A stretch of DNA of 64,000 nucleotides, from contig CALUGW010000014.1 in NCBI GenBank assembly GCA_944320305.1, forward strand, positions 1-64,000, given 5' to 3'. The notes under the pieces are model-generated. The model was not told the DNA's origin. It searched no databases and was given only the letters and a program-made list of their open reading frames with translations. This DNA comes from an uncultured Prevotella sp. GTDB taxonomy: Bacteria; Bacteroidota; Bacteroidia; Bacteroidales; Bacteroidaceae. Positions within the stretch are counted from its first letter, which is position 1. Every line of letters starts with the position of its first letter. Below, piece by piece: positions 41,728-50,690 of the stretch. A program made the translations under genes and the position numbers.

Positions 41728-42540
41728 ATGAGACTGAGAACATTGCTAGTTGCGCTGCTCGCGGCGCTCTGCGCATCGTCAGCGCAGGCCCAGTGTGGCA
41801 TAAAGAACACCGCCTTCAAGGGTGGCGAGTTCCTCTACTATGACCTTTACTTCAACTGGAAGTTCATCTGGGTCAAGGTGGGCACGGCATCCATGAGCAC
41901 GGTCGTGTCGCGCTACGGCGGCAAACCGGCCTACCGCGCCAGCCTGATAACGCGCAGCAACAACAGGCTCGACAAGTTCTTCACGCTGAGAGACACCCTC
42001 GTGTCCTACTGCTCCACCGACCTCTCGCCGCTCTACTTCCGCAAGGGGGCGCGTGAGGGCCACCGCTACTACGTCGACGAGATATGGTACTCCTATCCGC
42101 GCGGCACGTGCCACCTCAAGCAGCACCGCATCGAGGACGACGGGCGCCACGTGAACAAGGAGTCGGCCTACCGCGACTGCGTCTACGACATGATGAGCAT
42201 ATTCCTCCGGGCGCGCAACTTCGACGTGTCAAAGTATAAGGTGGGCCAGAACATACCCATGCCCGTGAGCGACGCCAAGCGCCTGTCGAACTCGTGGCTC
42301 AAGTACCGCGGCAAGGAGACATTCACCATCGACGGCACCAACGAGAAGTACCGCTGCCTCGTCTTCTCGTTCATCGAGCGCGAGGACGGCGAGAACAACG
42401 AGCTGCTGCGCTTCTACGTCACCGACGACGCCAATCACATCCCCGTGCGCCTCGACATGTTCCTGAGCTTCGGCTCGGCCAAGGCGTTTCTCCGGGGCTA
42501 CAAGGGCGTGAGGAATCCGGTCACGTCGCGCATCAAGTAG
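41728..42540 (+). CDS. Secreted DUF3108 protein
   Basis: The 270-residue protein has a signal peptide (about residues 1-21) and a DUF3108 beta-rich domain, with FKGGEFLYYDLYFNWKFIW near the start and PVRLDMFLSFGSAKAFL near the end. DUF3108 proteins lie in the periplasm and are often found beside envelope genes; the role is unknown. It is 12 bp after the Ig-like lipoprotein gene and probably in its operon. Confidence 0.87.
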   Translation: MRLRTLLVALLAALCASSAQAQCGIKNTAFKGGEFLYYDLYFNWKFIWVKVGTASMSTVVSRYGGKPAYRASLITRSNNRLDKFFTLRDTLVSYCSTDLSPLYFRKGAREGHRYYVDEIWYSYPRGTCHLKQHRIEDDGRHVNKESAYRDCVYDMMSIFLRARNFDVSKYKVGQNIPMPVSDAKRLSNSWLKYRGKETFTIDGTNEKYRCLVFSFIEREDGENNELLRFYVTDDANHIPVRLDMFLSFGSAKAFLRGYKGVRNPVTSRIK

Positions 42541-42717
42541 CGGGGCGCCCGGCGGCAGGGCTTGTGTGTTTGTAGTCGGCCTGTGGAATTAAAATGTTTA
42601 CCAGAGAAAGCTGTCTATAGGTCAAAATGATTATGACCGTGAATCTGCTGATGTTCTGAAGATTACGTGAGAGACCGAAATCATGTTGAGAAAACCTCTT
42701 TAAAAAGATTTAGCGGC

Positions 42718-42747
42718 GGGCCGCCTTGTGGGCGGCCCCGCCTTTTC
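42718..42747 (+). terminator. Hairpin before the GT-C-like gene
   Basis: GGGCCGCC (42718-42725) pairs with GGGCGGCC (42730-42737) around TTGT, followed by CGCCTTTTCC. It may end the upstream operon; it lies only 12 bp before the next start codon and so may also lower its expression. Confidence 0.5.
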
Positions 42748-42759
42748 CTGTAGCAACGA

Positions 42760-44385
42760 ATGAAAACAAAACATGCTGTCGCGCTGGCCTTTGTGGCCGG
42801 GATTGTGTACAGAAACCTGGTCGGACTGCAGGGCGTGGACGCCACCGACATGGGTTTCTGCAACACGTTTTACCAGGTGATATTCTCAGCGCCTGACTCA
42901 AACACATTCAACTTCATATACTATCTCACCGGACTTCTGGGCGGACTGTGGGAGCTGGCGTTCGGAGGGCTGGGCCTGCTGGGATTCAGGGCGTTCGAGA
43001 GTCTGACGCTCGCCGCCGCGATACTGCTCATGTATCTCGCGTTCCGCGACCGTATGCCCCGCCGCCACTCGGTGTGTGCCGTCGCGCTGAGCTTCCTGTT
43101 CCCCACCATTGTGGTGACGTTCCACTACGACACCCTGTCGTATCTGCTCGTGGCGGCGTCAGTTTATTTTTTCCAAAAATCGTTAAGGGGGGGGTACTTG
43201 GCATGGTCTTTGGCCGCCGGTGCCATGCTCGGGCTGTCGTTCTTCGCCCGCATTGTCAACCTGAGCCTGCTGGCCCTGCCTGCGGTGGCGCTGCTCTACT
43301 GGTGGCGCACTGACTCGCCCGCCGCCGGGCTCAGGCGCGGCGGCGCCCTCTTTGCCGGCGTGCTGCTGGGCTGCGCCGCCGTTGTGGGCGTGATGGCCAG
43401 TCTGGGCCACCTGCCTTATTATGCCGAGGCGCTTGCCGAGGGCTTCTCCACGCTGGGGCGTTCTGACGACACCCATTCCGCAGACGGAATGCTGTCGAGC
43501 TACTTTAAAAGCTTTGTTAATGTGGCGGCTCAGCTTGCCGCCATAGCCGTCATGTGGGCGCTGTGGCTCCGTGCCGGGCGCATGAGCGGGCGCAGGGCGT
43601 GTGTCGCCGTGCGTTGTGCTCTGGCGGTGGCGCTGCTTGTGCTCGTGTTCACCAGCCAGTCGTATCTGTCGCTGCTGTCGGCGTGCACTTTTGTCTGCCT
43701 TGTGTGGATGACCCGGCATGACGCGAAGGCTCCCGATTTCGCGCTTCTTGTCTACATTCTCGTGGCGGCATACCTGTTTCCGCTCGGCAGCGACACCGGC
43801 ATCCAGAGCATTTTCAACTGGTGCGCCGGGCTGATGGTGTTTCCGGCGGCATTCTGCCTGCAGTGTTTCCGCCGCAAAGGCTTCGCGGCCTGTGTGGGCG
43901 TGTGTGTCGCTTTGTGCGCCGTTGCCGGCACGTTGACCCCGGCTTATGGTGAGTCTGAGCCGCGGTTGAGGTGCACGGAGGTGCTTCAGCCCGGGCGGCT
44001 CAATGCGCTTGTGCCGCGCGGTAAGGCCGATGAATACCGCCGCCTCATAGGCGCGATAAGCCGCCATGCCGGCGAGGGAGGCCTGCTGCTGCTCGGCAAC
44101 CAGGACGCCGCCCTCTATTATGCCACGCGGACGCGCCCCTATCTGGGCCACGTGCAGACCAAGATATACGCCGGCCGCCGCCTTGAGGAGCGGCTCGACG
44201 AGCGCGCCGCCCACTTCGGGCGGCTGCCCGTGGTGGTGCTCTACGCCGGCCGCCACATTGACAACGAGACAGAGAACCATGCCATAATCCGCCGCTGGAT
44301 GGCCCGCCGGGGCTACCGCCTGGCCTACGACGACGGCTTCGCGCGGCTTTATGTGCCCGGGCGGCGGCAGGGCGGGCCGCGTTGA
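42760..44385 (+). CDS. Polytopic membrane protein, GT-C glycosyltransferase-like, with internal G8 tract
   Basis: The 541-residue protein has about ten membrane segments in residues 1-400 and a soluble C-terminal domain of about 140 residues (from RLRCTEVLQ). An early loop with acidic residues (GVDATDMGF, near residue 28) is where GT-C enzymes such as PMT or ArnT hold a catalytic aspartate, so a lipid-linked sugar transferase is a reasonable guess. A run of eight G at 43187-43194 codes for R143-G144-G145. A one-base gain would move reading into a frame that stops at 43313. Codon use is less GC-biased than in neighbours. No close family was recognised. Confidence 0.55.
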   Translation: MKTKHAVALAFVAGIVYRNLVGLQGVDATDMGFCNTFYQVIFSAPDSNTFNFIYYLTGLLGGLWELAFGGLGLLGFRAFESLTLAAAILLMYLAFRDRMPRRHSVCAVALSFLFPTIVVTFHYDTLSYLLVAASVYFFQKSLRGGYLAWSLAAGAMLGLSFFARIVNLSLLALPAVALLYWWRTDSPAAGLRRGGALFAGVLLGCAAVVGVMASLGHLPYYAEALAEGFSTLGRSDDTHSADGMLSSYFKSFVNVAAQLAAIAVMWALWLRAGRMSGRRACVAVRCALAVALLVLVFTSQSYLSLLSACTFVCLVWMTRHDAKAPDFALLVYILVAAYLFPLGSDTGIQSIFNWCAGLMVFPAAFCLQCFRRKGFAACVGVCVALCAVAGTLTPAYGESEPRLRCTEVLQPGRLNALVPRGKADEYRRLIGAISRHAGEGGLLLLGNQDAALYYATRTRPYLGHVQTKIYAGRRLEERLDERAAHFGRLPVVVLYAGRHIDNETENHAIIRRWMARRGYRLAYDDGFARLYVPGRRQGGPR

Positions 44386-44762
44386 AACCAAATCGCATTA
44401 GGATTTCTCGGTGTTTTTTTAATTTATACACATATGCATCTGTTGCTTTTCGGTAATTTGGCGTCAAATCGTTCGGTAATTTGGCGTCAAATCGTTCGGT
44501 AATTTGGCGTTGCTTATACAAAGCCCGGACATATGGCGGCACCTGAGGCCACGTCCGGCCACGGACTTTTTGCAGGGAGACATCGTGCATCGTTTCCCAA
44601 TCATCCGGACATCGCTTTGCCATTGGCGCGATAGGGGCGGAAGCCCCGCGCATGGAAAGCGATCTGGGTTGAGTCCTGCCGCAGACAAGGCTCCGGGGCT
44701 TAAAATAAGTTAACGCCGCGCCGATTGTGCGCCGCTGATTGCCGTTTGTGGATTAAAATGCC
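44386..44762. other. Intergenic region with 23-bp tandem repeat
   Basis: The region holds a 23-bp tandem repeat (44449-44510), a small GGGGC/GCCCC hairpin near 44634-44646 and the rpsO promoter just beyond its right edge. No gene was found. Confidence 0.6.
44449..44510. repeat. 23-bp tandem repeat, 2.7 perfect copies
   Basis: Copies begin at 44449 and 44472, with a 16-bp third at 44495. Each unit starts TTCGGTAATTTGGCGT and ends CAAATCG. The copies are identical, which suggests recent expansion. Confidence 0.9.
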
Positions 44763-44770
44763 TACCTTTG
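44763..44770 (+). promoter_or_regulatory. -7 box for rpsO
   Basis: TACCTTTG, followed by a leader of about 105 nt before the start codon; S15 leaders are often sites of feedback control, but no specific fold was established. Confidence 0.5.
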
Positions 44771-44878
44771 CACCCGCATTTCGGAAAATCCGATGCATTC
44801 GACGATGTCTCCGTTGTGATTAAGGCGGCGGGCTTCAGAAGGATGTAATGGCAAAAACTTATTAATCAACAATCAACA

Positions 44879-45148
44879 ATGTATTTGGATCAAGCAAAGA
44901 AGAAAGAGATTTTCGAGAAGTATGGCGCGTCAACAACAGACACCGGGTCGGCCGAGAGCCAGATCGCGCTGTTCTCTTACCGCATCGCCCACCTCACCGA
45001 GCACCTCAAGCAGAACCACAAGGACTTTGTCACACAGCGTTCGCTGACCAAGCTCGTGGGCAAGCGCCGCGCCCTTCTGAACTATCTCTACAAGATTGAC
45101 GTGAACCGTTATCGTGCCATCATCAAGGCTCTCGGTCTGCGCAAATAA
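44879..45148 (+). CDS. rpsO: 30S ribosomal protein S15
   Basis: The 89-residue protein matches S15 throughout: TDTGSAESQIALFSYRI, HLKQNHKDF, the LTKLVGKRRALLNYLYK rRNA-binding segment, and the C-terminal YRAIIKALGLRK. S15 binds 16S rRNA at the central domain early in 30S assembly. It is a single gene with its own promoter and a strong terminator. Length is normal. Confidence 0.98.
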   Translation: MYLDQAKKKEIFEKYGASTTDTGSAESQIALFSYRIAHLTEHLKQNHKDFVTQRSLTKLVGKRRALLNYLYKIDVNRYRAIIKALGLRK

Positions 45149-45180
45149 GGAAAACTGTTACAGACGAACTGTTGAAACTG

Positions 45181-45222
45181 GGGCGGGAAGAATGCCGGAA
45201 GGCGTTCTTCCCGCCCTTTTTT
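45181..45222 (+). terminator. Terminator of rpsO
   Basis: GGGCGGGAAGAA (45181-45192) pairs perfectly with TTCTTCCCGCCC (45205-45216), followed by six T. Confidence 0.92.
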
Positions 45223-45320
45223 CTTTATGAATACGCGCAATTTGCCAAATGGTGCCCTCCATAAGGGCGTGTCTTTTGCCGTCGGCTGTGCGTGGCGGCC
45301 GGGGGCGCCCCGCCCCGCTG

Positions 45321-46385
45321 TCAGCCTCTCAGTCTGCCGATGGCGCGTCGTACCGGTTTGTTGAACAGGTCAACCACATACGACGAGGCGAGCGTGGCCG
45401 CCACAACGGCGGCAAAAATGAGCACAGAGTAGCGCAGGGCGTAGGCTGTTCCGCTGAAAATGTAGTGTATGAAAAAGAAATGCGTAAGCCACATGTTGGT
45501 GTTGTGCCTGCCGAAGAAGGCGAAGAAGCCTCTGACGCGCGGCCCCCTTGCGGCCATTGCGTAGCACGGAACCAGCACGAACACAAACCAGGGGTTGATG
45601 AGGCTTGTGGCCCCGATGCACATTTTTATGATTATCAATGCCGCTGCCGTGAGCGCGAGGATGGTGTCCGGGCGTCTTCGCTTGCGCAGCGTTCCATATA
45701 TTTTGTCGGCCCATCCGTGTTTGGCAAACGATATTCCGGCCATGAACATAAATGCAATCAGGCCCACGCGGGCAACATTCTCGTAGAGCAGCTGCACCAG
45801 ACGGATGTCAGAGACGGTGGTCTTCTCGCCCACATAGGCCAGGACGTTCAGGGCGAAGGCGGCCGCGAGCGCGGCGGCCTCCTTTCCCGGCGCCAGCCCG
45901 TACATCCACTTTGTTATGTAGCCCGACAGGAGCGTCAGCACGGCATAGGGCAGCAGAAACCACCAGGCACCGTTCATCGTTACGCTGAGCGCGAGGAAGT
46001 TGCACACAATCTCCTGGGCCGGCGCGAGGAACACGTCGGGGTTGAGCGCCGCCCCCAGCGGAAAGAACAGCACGAACACAATCCAGAAGTTGGCGTAGAG
46101 CGTCAGCGCGCGTATGGCGTTCAGCCTTTTGTGCCTGCCGCCGGAGAGGTGCGGCAGGTTGGTCTTGGCCAGGCCGTAGCCGCCGATGAAGGCGTATATG
46201 GGCACGCACATGGAGCATACCTTGCGCAGGACATACGGCAGCGGGTCGCCGTTCCAGAAATAAAGCAGCGGGGTGTATTGCTGAATCACGGCCTCCGAGC
46301 TGAACAGGTGGAGCCATATCATTAGGAGTATGGCCGCGCCTTTAAGCTCGCGGCTGGTGTCTTTGGTCATTATTGTGTCTGCCAT
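45321..46385 (-). CDS. Acyltransferase family 3 membrane protein
   Basis: The 354-residue protein has about ten membrane segments and the acyltransferase-3 layout. It starts with an ELKGAAILLMIWLHLF segment whose histidine (IWLH) corresponds to the catalytic histidine of the family, with FFGRHNTNMWLTHFFF near the end. Members O-acylate (often acetylate) surface polysaccharides or lipids. The start at 46385 is preferred because the longer in-frame extension (to 46646) runs through repeat copy C and encodes Arg-rich sequence. An alternative start is 46370. It faces GH97 divergently. Confidence 0.85.
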   Translation of the reverse strand: MADTIMTKDTSRELKGAAILLMIWLHLFSSEAVIQQYTPLLYFWNGDPLPYVLRKVCSMCVPIYAFIGGYGLAKTNLPHLSGGRHKRLNAIRALTLYANFWIVFVLFFPLGAALNPDVFLAPAQEIVCNFLALSVTMNGAWWFLLPYAVLTLLSGYITKWMYGLAPGKEAAALAAAFALNVLAYVGEKTTVSDIRLVQLLYENVARVGLIAFMFMAGISFAKHGWADKIYGTLRKRRRPDTILALTAAALIIIKMCIGATSLINPWFVFVLVPCYAMAARGPRVRGFFAFFGRHNTNMWLTHFFFIHYIFSGTAYALRYSVLIFAAVVAATLASSYVVDLFNKPVRRAIGRLRG

Positions 46386-46511
46386 GCTGTTTCGGGTTGT
46401 TTGCAAGAGCCGGGCACCGTGCCTGGCGGCATTGCCGCCGCCGGGTAGGCGTTCCCGTTGCTTGCCGCCTGCAAAGATACGGAATATTGCCGGAACAGAC
46501 GTGCGGAATAC

Positions 46512-46728
46512 TTGAAAATATGCAACTAAAAAGCGCCGCCGGGCGCGCTGTTTTAACACACGTGCCGTGCCGCGTTCTGATATAGGCCGTTTCGCAGTCC
46601 GAAACGGCCCATATCGCACGCCAAAACGGCCTATATTGCAATGCAAAACGACCCATGTCGCAACGCGCTGACAGTCAGAGTGTTGCGCGGGGAGAACCGA
46701 ATGGCGGCTTTTAACTTAAAAATGTTAA
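46512..46728 (+). repeat. Dispersed element family I, copy C (with 22-bp unit array)
   Basis: This copy is 217 bp, with the left end at 46512-46531 (one base differs from copies A and B) and the right end TTTTAACTTAAAAATGTTAA at 46709-46728. Four exact 22-bp units start at 46579, 46601, 46623 and 46645, followed by CGCTGACAGTCAG. It lies in the 503-bp gap between divergent genes, whose remaining bases hold only the GH97 promoter. Confidence 0.78.
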
Positions 46729-46860
46729 CCGGGAAATGCGCGCCCGGCGCAGGCCTGCTGCCGCCTTGCGCCATCTCCGCCGGCTGCCGCCGCGCTTCCG
46801 CAATCGCTCTGTGTTAATGACTTTTAACGGCTTGTCTGCGGGCGTTCGGCACGGAATGCC

Positions 46861-46868
46861 TATCTTTG
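46861..46868 (+). promoter_or_regulatory. -7 box for GH97-GH43
   Basis: TATCTTTG, 20 bp upstream of the GH97 start codon. Confidence 0.5.
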
Positions 46869-46888
46869 CAAGACTAAAAACAATGTAA

Positions 46889-48844
46889 ATGAGACACTTA
46901 TTATCAACAGCTTTGATTTCGCTTGCGGCCTGCGCAGGGGCGTTTGCCGCCGAGCATGAGGTGAAGTCGCCCGACGGGCGGCTCGTGGTGACAGTGGGAG
47001 ACGATGGCGGCCGCGCCTGGTACTCCGTGGCGTATGACGGCAGGCCGATGCTGGGCCGCTCGGCGCTGGGCCTGAGGGCCAACGTGGGCGACTTCGCGCA
47101 GGGCCTGAAGGAGGCGTCGGCCACCACCGGAAAAGAGAGCAAGACCTACACCATGCGCAACGCCAAGGCCGGCAAGATAAGCTACGAGGCCAACCGGCTG
47201 GACGTGACCTACGAGAACGCCGGCAAGAGGCGGATGACCGTGACGTTCTGCGTGAGCGACAACGACGTGGCCTTCCGCTACACGTTCCCCCAGACCGACG
47301 AGACGGCCTGCATGGTGGTGGAGGGCGAGGCCACCTCGTTCAGCCTGCCCGCAGGCTCGACGGCGTTCATCAGCCCGCAGTCTGACCCGATGATAGGCTG
47401 GAAGCGCACCAAGCCGAGCTACGAGGAGGTCTACTCCGCCGACGCCCCGCTGACGGCCAAGTCGCAGTACGGGCGCGGCTACGTCTTCCCCGCGCTCTTC
47501 CGCGTGGGCCAGGACGGCTGGGTGTTGCTCAGCGAGACCGGCACCGACGGCGGCTATCCCGGCTGCCACCTCACCGACTACGACCCGCAGACGGGCTACT
47601 CGATAGCCTTCCCCATGCCCGAGGAGGCCAACGGCTTCGGCTCCGCCACGGCCTCGATGGCACTGCCCGGCAGCACGCCCTGGCGCACCATCACCGTAGG
47701 CGCCACGCTCGAGCCGATAGTCGAGACCACCGTGCAGTTTGACGTGGTTGAGCCGAAATACGACGTTTCGCCCGACTGCAAGCCCGGACGCTACACCTGG
47801 AGCTGGCTCATCTGGCAGGACCGCGCCACCGTTTACGACGACCAGGTGAAGTTCATCGACCTTGCCGCCGAGATGGGCTACGAGTACACGCTCGTCGACG
47901 GCCTCTGGGACAAGCAGATAGGCCGCGAGAAGATAGAGCAGCTCAGCCGTTACGCCCAGTCCAAGGGCGTGAGCCTGCTGCTGTGGTACAACAGCAACGG
48001 CAACGCCAACGACGCCCCCCAGGGCCCCAAGAACCGCATGAACACGGCCATAGCCCGCAAGAAGGAGATGGCCTGGATGAAGAAAATCGGCGTGAAGGGC
48101 ATCAAGGTCGACTTCTTCGGCGGCGACAAGCAGCACACCATGCAGCTCTACGAGGACATACTCAGCGACGCCAACGACTACGGCCTGCAGGTGATCTTCC
48201 ACGGATGCACCCTGCCCCGGGGCTGGGAGCGCATGTATCCCAACTTCGTGTCGGCTGAGGCCGTGCTCGCATCAGAGAATGTCTACTTCAACGAAACCCA
48301 GGCCAAGCGCGAGCCCTTCGACCTTACGCTCCACCCCTTCTGCCGCAACGCCGTGGCAGCCATGGACTGGGGCGGCACCATTATGAACCGCCGTATGTCG
48401 CGCGACAACAAGCGCCGCCACCCGCGCTACACGTCAGACGTGTTCGAGATGGCCGCAGCCATTGTCAACCAGGCCTCCGTTCAGTGCATAGCCCTGCAGC
48501 CCAACAACCTCACGGAGCTGCCGCAGATGGAGCTCGACTGGCTGCGCGGCGTGCCCACCACATGGGACGAGACGCAGTTCATCGACGGCTATCCCGGCCG
48601 CTACGTCGTGCTGGCCCGCCGCAGCGGCGACCGCTGGTATGTGGCCGGGCTGAGTGCCGAGTCAGAGCCGCTCACCCTCAAGCTCCAACTGCCCATGTTC
48701 GCGGGCAAGGAGGTGGCCGTCTACAGCGACAAGAAGGCCAAGGACGGCCAGCTGCCCGACGCGCGGCTCAAGCGGGTGAAGGCCTCGAAGGACGGCACGC
48801 TGAAGGTGACCATACAGCCTTCGGGCGGACTCATCGTAATGTGA
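46889..48844 (+). CDS. Glycoside hydrolase family 97 enzyme
   Basis: The 651-residue enzyme has a signal peptide (about residues 1-20), the GH97 N-terminal beta-supersandwich (to about 290), a barrel containing IKVDFFGGDKQ with D408 as probable nucleophile, and the C-terminal beta-sandwich. An aspartate at this position fits the retaining branch of GH97 (alpha-galactosidase-like) rather than the inverting SusB branch. It acts in the periplasm on alpha-linked galactosides or glucosides. The GH43 gene follows after 7 bp, so the two form an operon. Confidence 0.92.
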   Translation: MRHLLSTALISLAACAGAFAAEHEVKSPDGRLVVTVGDDGGRAWYSVAYDGRPMLGRSALGLRANVGDFAQGLKEASATTGKESKTYTMRNAKAGKISYEANRLDVTYENAGKRRMTVTFCVSDNDVAFRYTFPQTDETACMVVEGEATSFSLPAGSTAFISPQSDPMIGWKRTKPSYEEVYSADAPLTAKSQYGRGYVFPALFRVGQDGWVLLSETGTDGGYPGCHLTDYDPQTGYSIAFPMPEEANGFGSATASMALPGSTPWRTITVGATLEPIVETTVQFDVVEPKYDVSPDCKPGRYTWSWLIWQDRATVYDDQVKFIDLAAEMGYEYTLVDGLWDKQIGREKIEQLSRYAQSKGVSLLLWYNSNGNANDAPQGPKNRMNTAIARKKEMAWMKKIGVKGIKVDFFGGDKQHTMQLYEDILSDANDYGLQVIFHGCTLPRGWERMYPNFVSAEAVLASENVYFNETQAKREPFDLTLHPFCRNAVAAMDWGGTIMNRRMSRDNKRRHPRYTSDVFEMAAAIVNQASVQCIALQPNNLTELPQMELDWLRGVPTTWDETQFIDGYPGRYVVLARRSGDRWYVAGLSAESEPLTLKLQLPMFAGKEVAVYSDKKAKDGQLPDARLKRVKASKDGTLKVTIQPSGGLIVM

Positions 48845-48851
48845 CGGCGCT

Positions 48852-50447
48852 ATGCTGAAGGCGTTGTTTGCCGCATTGGTTGCCTGTGCCGTCTCTGTGG
48901 CGGCACAGGCGCAGCCGCCCGCGCATGAGTGGGGGCGGTGGGAGCGGTGGGGCGAGCAGCCCGGCGGCACATACCTCAACCCGGTTATCCCGGCCGATTT
49001 CAGCGACATCGACTGCATCCGCGTGGGCGGCGCTTACTATGCCATATCGTCCACCATGCAGTTCTCGCCCGGAATGACGCTTCTCCGCTCAACCGACCTT
49101 GTCAACTGGGAGCTGGTGTGCAATATCGTTGACGACCTGACGCAGATCGGCCCGGAGCTTGGCTGGAGCCGCATGAACCGCTACGGGCGCGGCGTGTGGG
49201 CCGGGTCGCTGCGCCATCACGGCGGCCGCTTCTACCTGTTCTTCGGCACTCCCGACGAGGGCTACTTCATGACGTCGGCCGGCAGGCCCGAGGGACCGTG
49301 GTCGCCGCTGGTGTGTCTGCTGCCGGAGGCGGGCTGGGACGACTGCTGCGCGCTCTGGGACGGCGACAAGGCCTACTTCGTGGGCACGCACTTTGCCGAC
49401 GGCTACAAGACGTATGTCTTCGACATGGCGCCCGACGGCAGCCGCATTTACCGCGAGACGGCGCGTCTGGTCAATGAGGGCGACGGGCGCGAGGCCAGCA
49501 AACTGATAACGCACGGCGGCTACTGCTACCTTGTATTCAGCCGGAAGTCGGGCCGGGGCCGCTATGTTCTGGCCAAGAGGTCGCGCTCGGCGGCAGGGCC
49601 TTACTCGGCGGAGCGGCTTGTGGGGCTGCCCGACCGCGCTTCTTACGAGCCCAATCAGGGCGGCATCGTGGAGGGACCCGACGGTCGCTGGTACTTCCTG
49701 ACGCACCACGGGCGCGGCTGCTGGGGCGGTCGGCTTGTCAGCCTGCTGCCCGTCACGTGGACAGACGGGTGGCCGGTGATTGGCGCTCCGCAGCCCGGCG
49801 GTGGCGGTGTCATGGTGTGGGGCGGGCCGATGCCCGCCTCTGGCGGTGGCGGCAGCTACATACGCCGCAGCGACGACTTCGACTCGGCCTGCCTGCCCCC
49901 GCAGTGGCAGTGGAACCACCAGCCCCGCCGCGAGATGTACTCGCTCGCGGAGCGGCCCGGATGGCTGCGCCTCAAGGCTTTCAGACCGCTTGAGCCTAAC
50001 ACCCTGCGCAAGGCCGGCAACACCCTGGCCCAGCGCAGCTTTATGACCGAGGGCAATGTCGTGACGCTCAGGATGGATGTCGGAGCCATGGCCGACGGGC
50101 AGCGTGCCGGGCTGTGCCACTTCTCGGCGCAGAGCGGCGCGCTGGGCGTGGTGAGGCAGAACGGGCAGACACGCATTGAATACCGGCGGAACGACAGCAC
50201 GGCGGCTGGCCCGGCGGTGGATGGCGGCTGTGTCTGGCTGCGCTCGGAGTGGGGGCTTGACGGCCTGTCGCACTTCTCTTACAGTCTCGACGGCGACCGC
50301 TTTGTGGCCTTCGGAAGCCCTTACCCCATGGTCTGGGGCAATTACCGGGGCGACCGTGTGGGCATTTACTGCTTCAACGACAGTGCCGACGCCGGCCATG
50401 TTGACATCGATTATTTCCATTATGAGTGGCGCGGAACGGGCAGATAG
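48852..50447 (+). CDS. Glycoside hydrolase family 43 enzyme with C-terminal lectin-like domain
   Basis: The 531-residue enzyme has a signal peptide (about residues 1-20) and a five-bladed propeller starting NPVIPADFSDIDCIRVGG, where D52 is in the position of the GH43 general base, and a later NQGGIVEGPDGRWY with the likely acid glutamate. The usual D-P-D around the base reads S-D-I-D, an uncommon variant. Residues about 340-530 form a beta-xylosidase C-terminal concanavalin-like domain. Family members release xylose, arabinose or galactose residues. It is co-transcribed with GH97. Confidence 0.88.
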   Translation: MLKALFAALVACAVSVAAQAQPPAHEWGRWERWGEQPGGTYLNPVIPADFSDIDCIRVGGAYYAISSTMQFSPGMTLLRSTDLVNWELVCNIVDDLTQIGPELGWSRMNRYGRGVWAGSLRHHGGRFYLFFGTPDEGYFMTSAGRPEGPWSPLVCLLPEAGWDDCCALWDGDKAYFVGTHFADGYKTYVFDMAPDGSRIYRETARLVNEGDGREASKLITHGGYCYLVFSRKSGRGRYVLAKRSRSAAGPYSAERLVGLPDRASYEPNQGGIVEGPDGRWYFLTHHGRGCWGGRLVSLLPVTWTDGWPVIGAPQPGGGGVMVWGGPMPASGGGGSYIRRSDDFDSACLPPQWQWNHQPRREMYSLAERPGWLRLKAFRPLEPNTLRKAGNTLAQRSFMTEGNVVTLRMDVGAMADGQRAGLCHFSAQSGALGVVRQNGQTRIEYRRNDSTAAGPAVDGGCVWLRSEWGLDGLSHFSYSLDGDRFVAFGSPYPMVWGNYRGDRVGIYCFNDSADAGHVDIDYFHYEWRGTGR

Positions 50448-50566
50448 CGCCTGCCGCAACCACGCTCTTACGGCCTCGCTGACTTGCAGCGGGGCCGTTC
50501 TTCTTTCCCGGCGGCAGCCTTTTCCGGTTCATTTTGATTCAAATACACGTTTAAACAAATTTTAAC

Positions 50567-50608
50567 GGGGGGGGGTAAACACTGTTATAATTATTTATAG
50601 TAACTTTG
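50567..50608 (+). promoter_or_regulatory. G9 tract and -7 box upstream of the tandem HTH genes
   Basis: Nine G (50567-50575) lie 25 bp before the -7 box TAACTTTG (50601-50608), close to where the -33 element should be. Changes in tract length would change promoter spacing. Confidence 0.55.
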
Positions 50609-50690
50609 CCGCCAACTAAAACACAGCCCGGCGGTCTCGGGAAAAGGCCGCCGGCGGTGCCGGAGCGGTCCGGCGTGACGACAGAAAACG

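Noticed and set aside
44449-44510. CRISPR array
   Set aside because: The copies are head-to-tail with no spacers, and no cas genes are present.
46386-46646. N-terminal extension of the acyltransferase gene
   Set aside because: It reads through dispersed repeat copy C, gives Arg-rich sequence and is not needed for the membrane fold.
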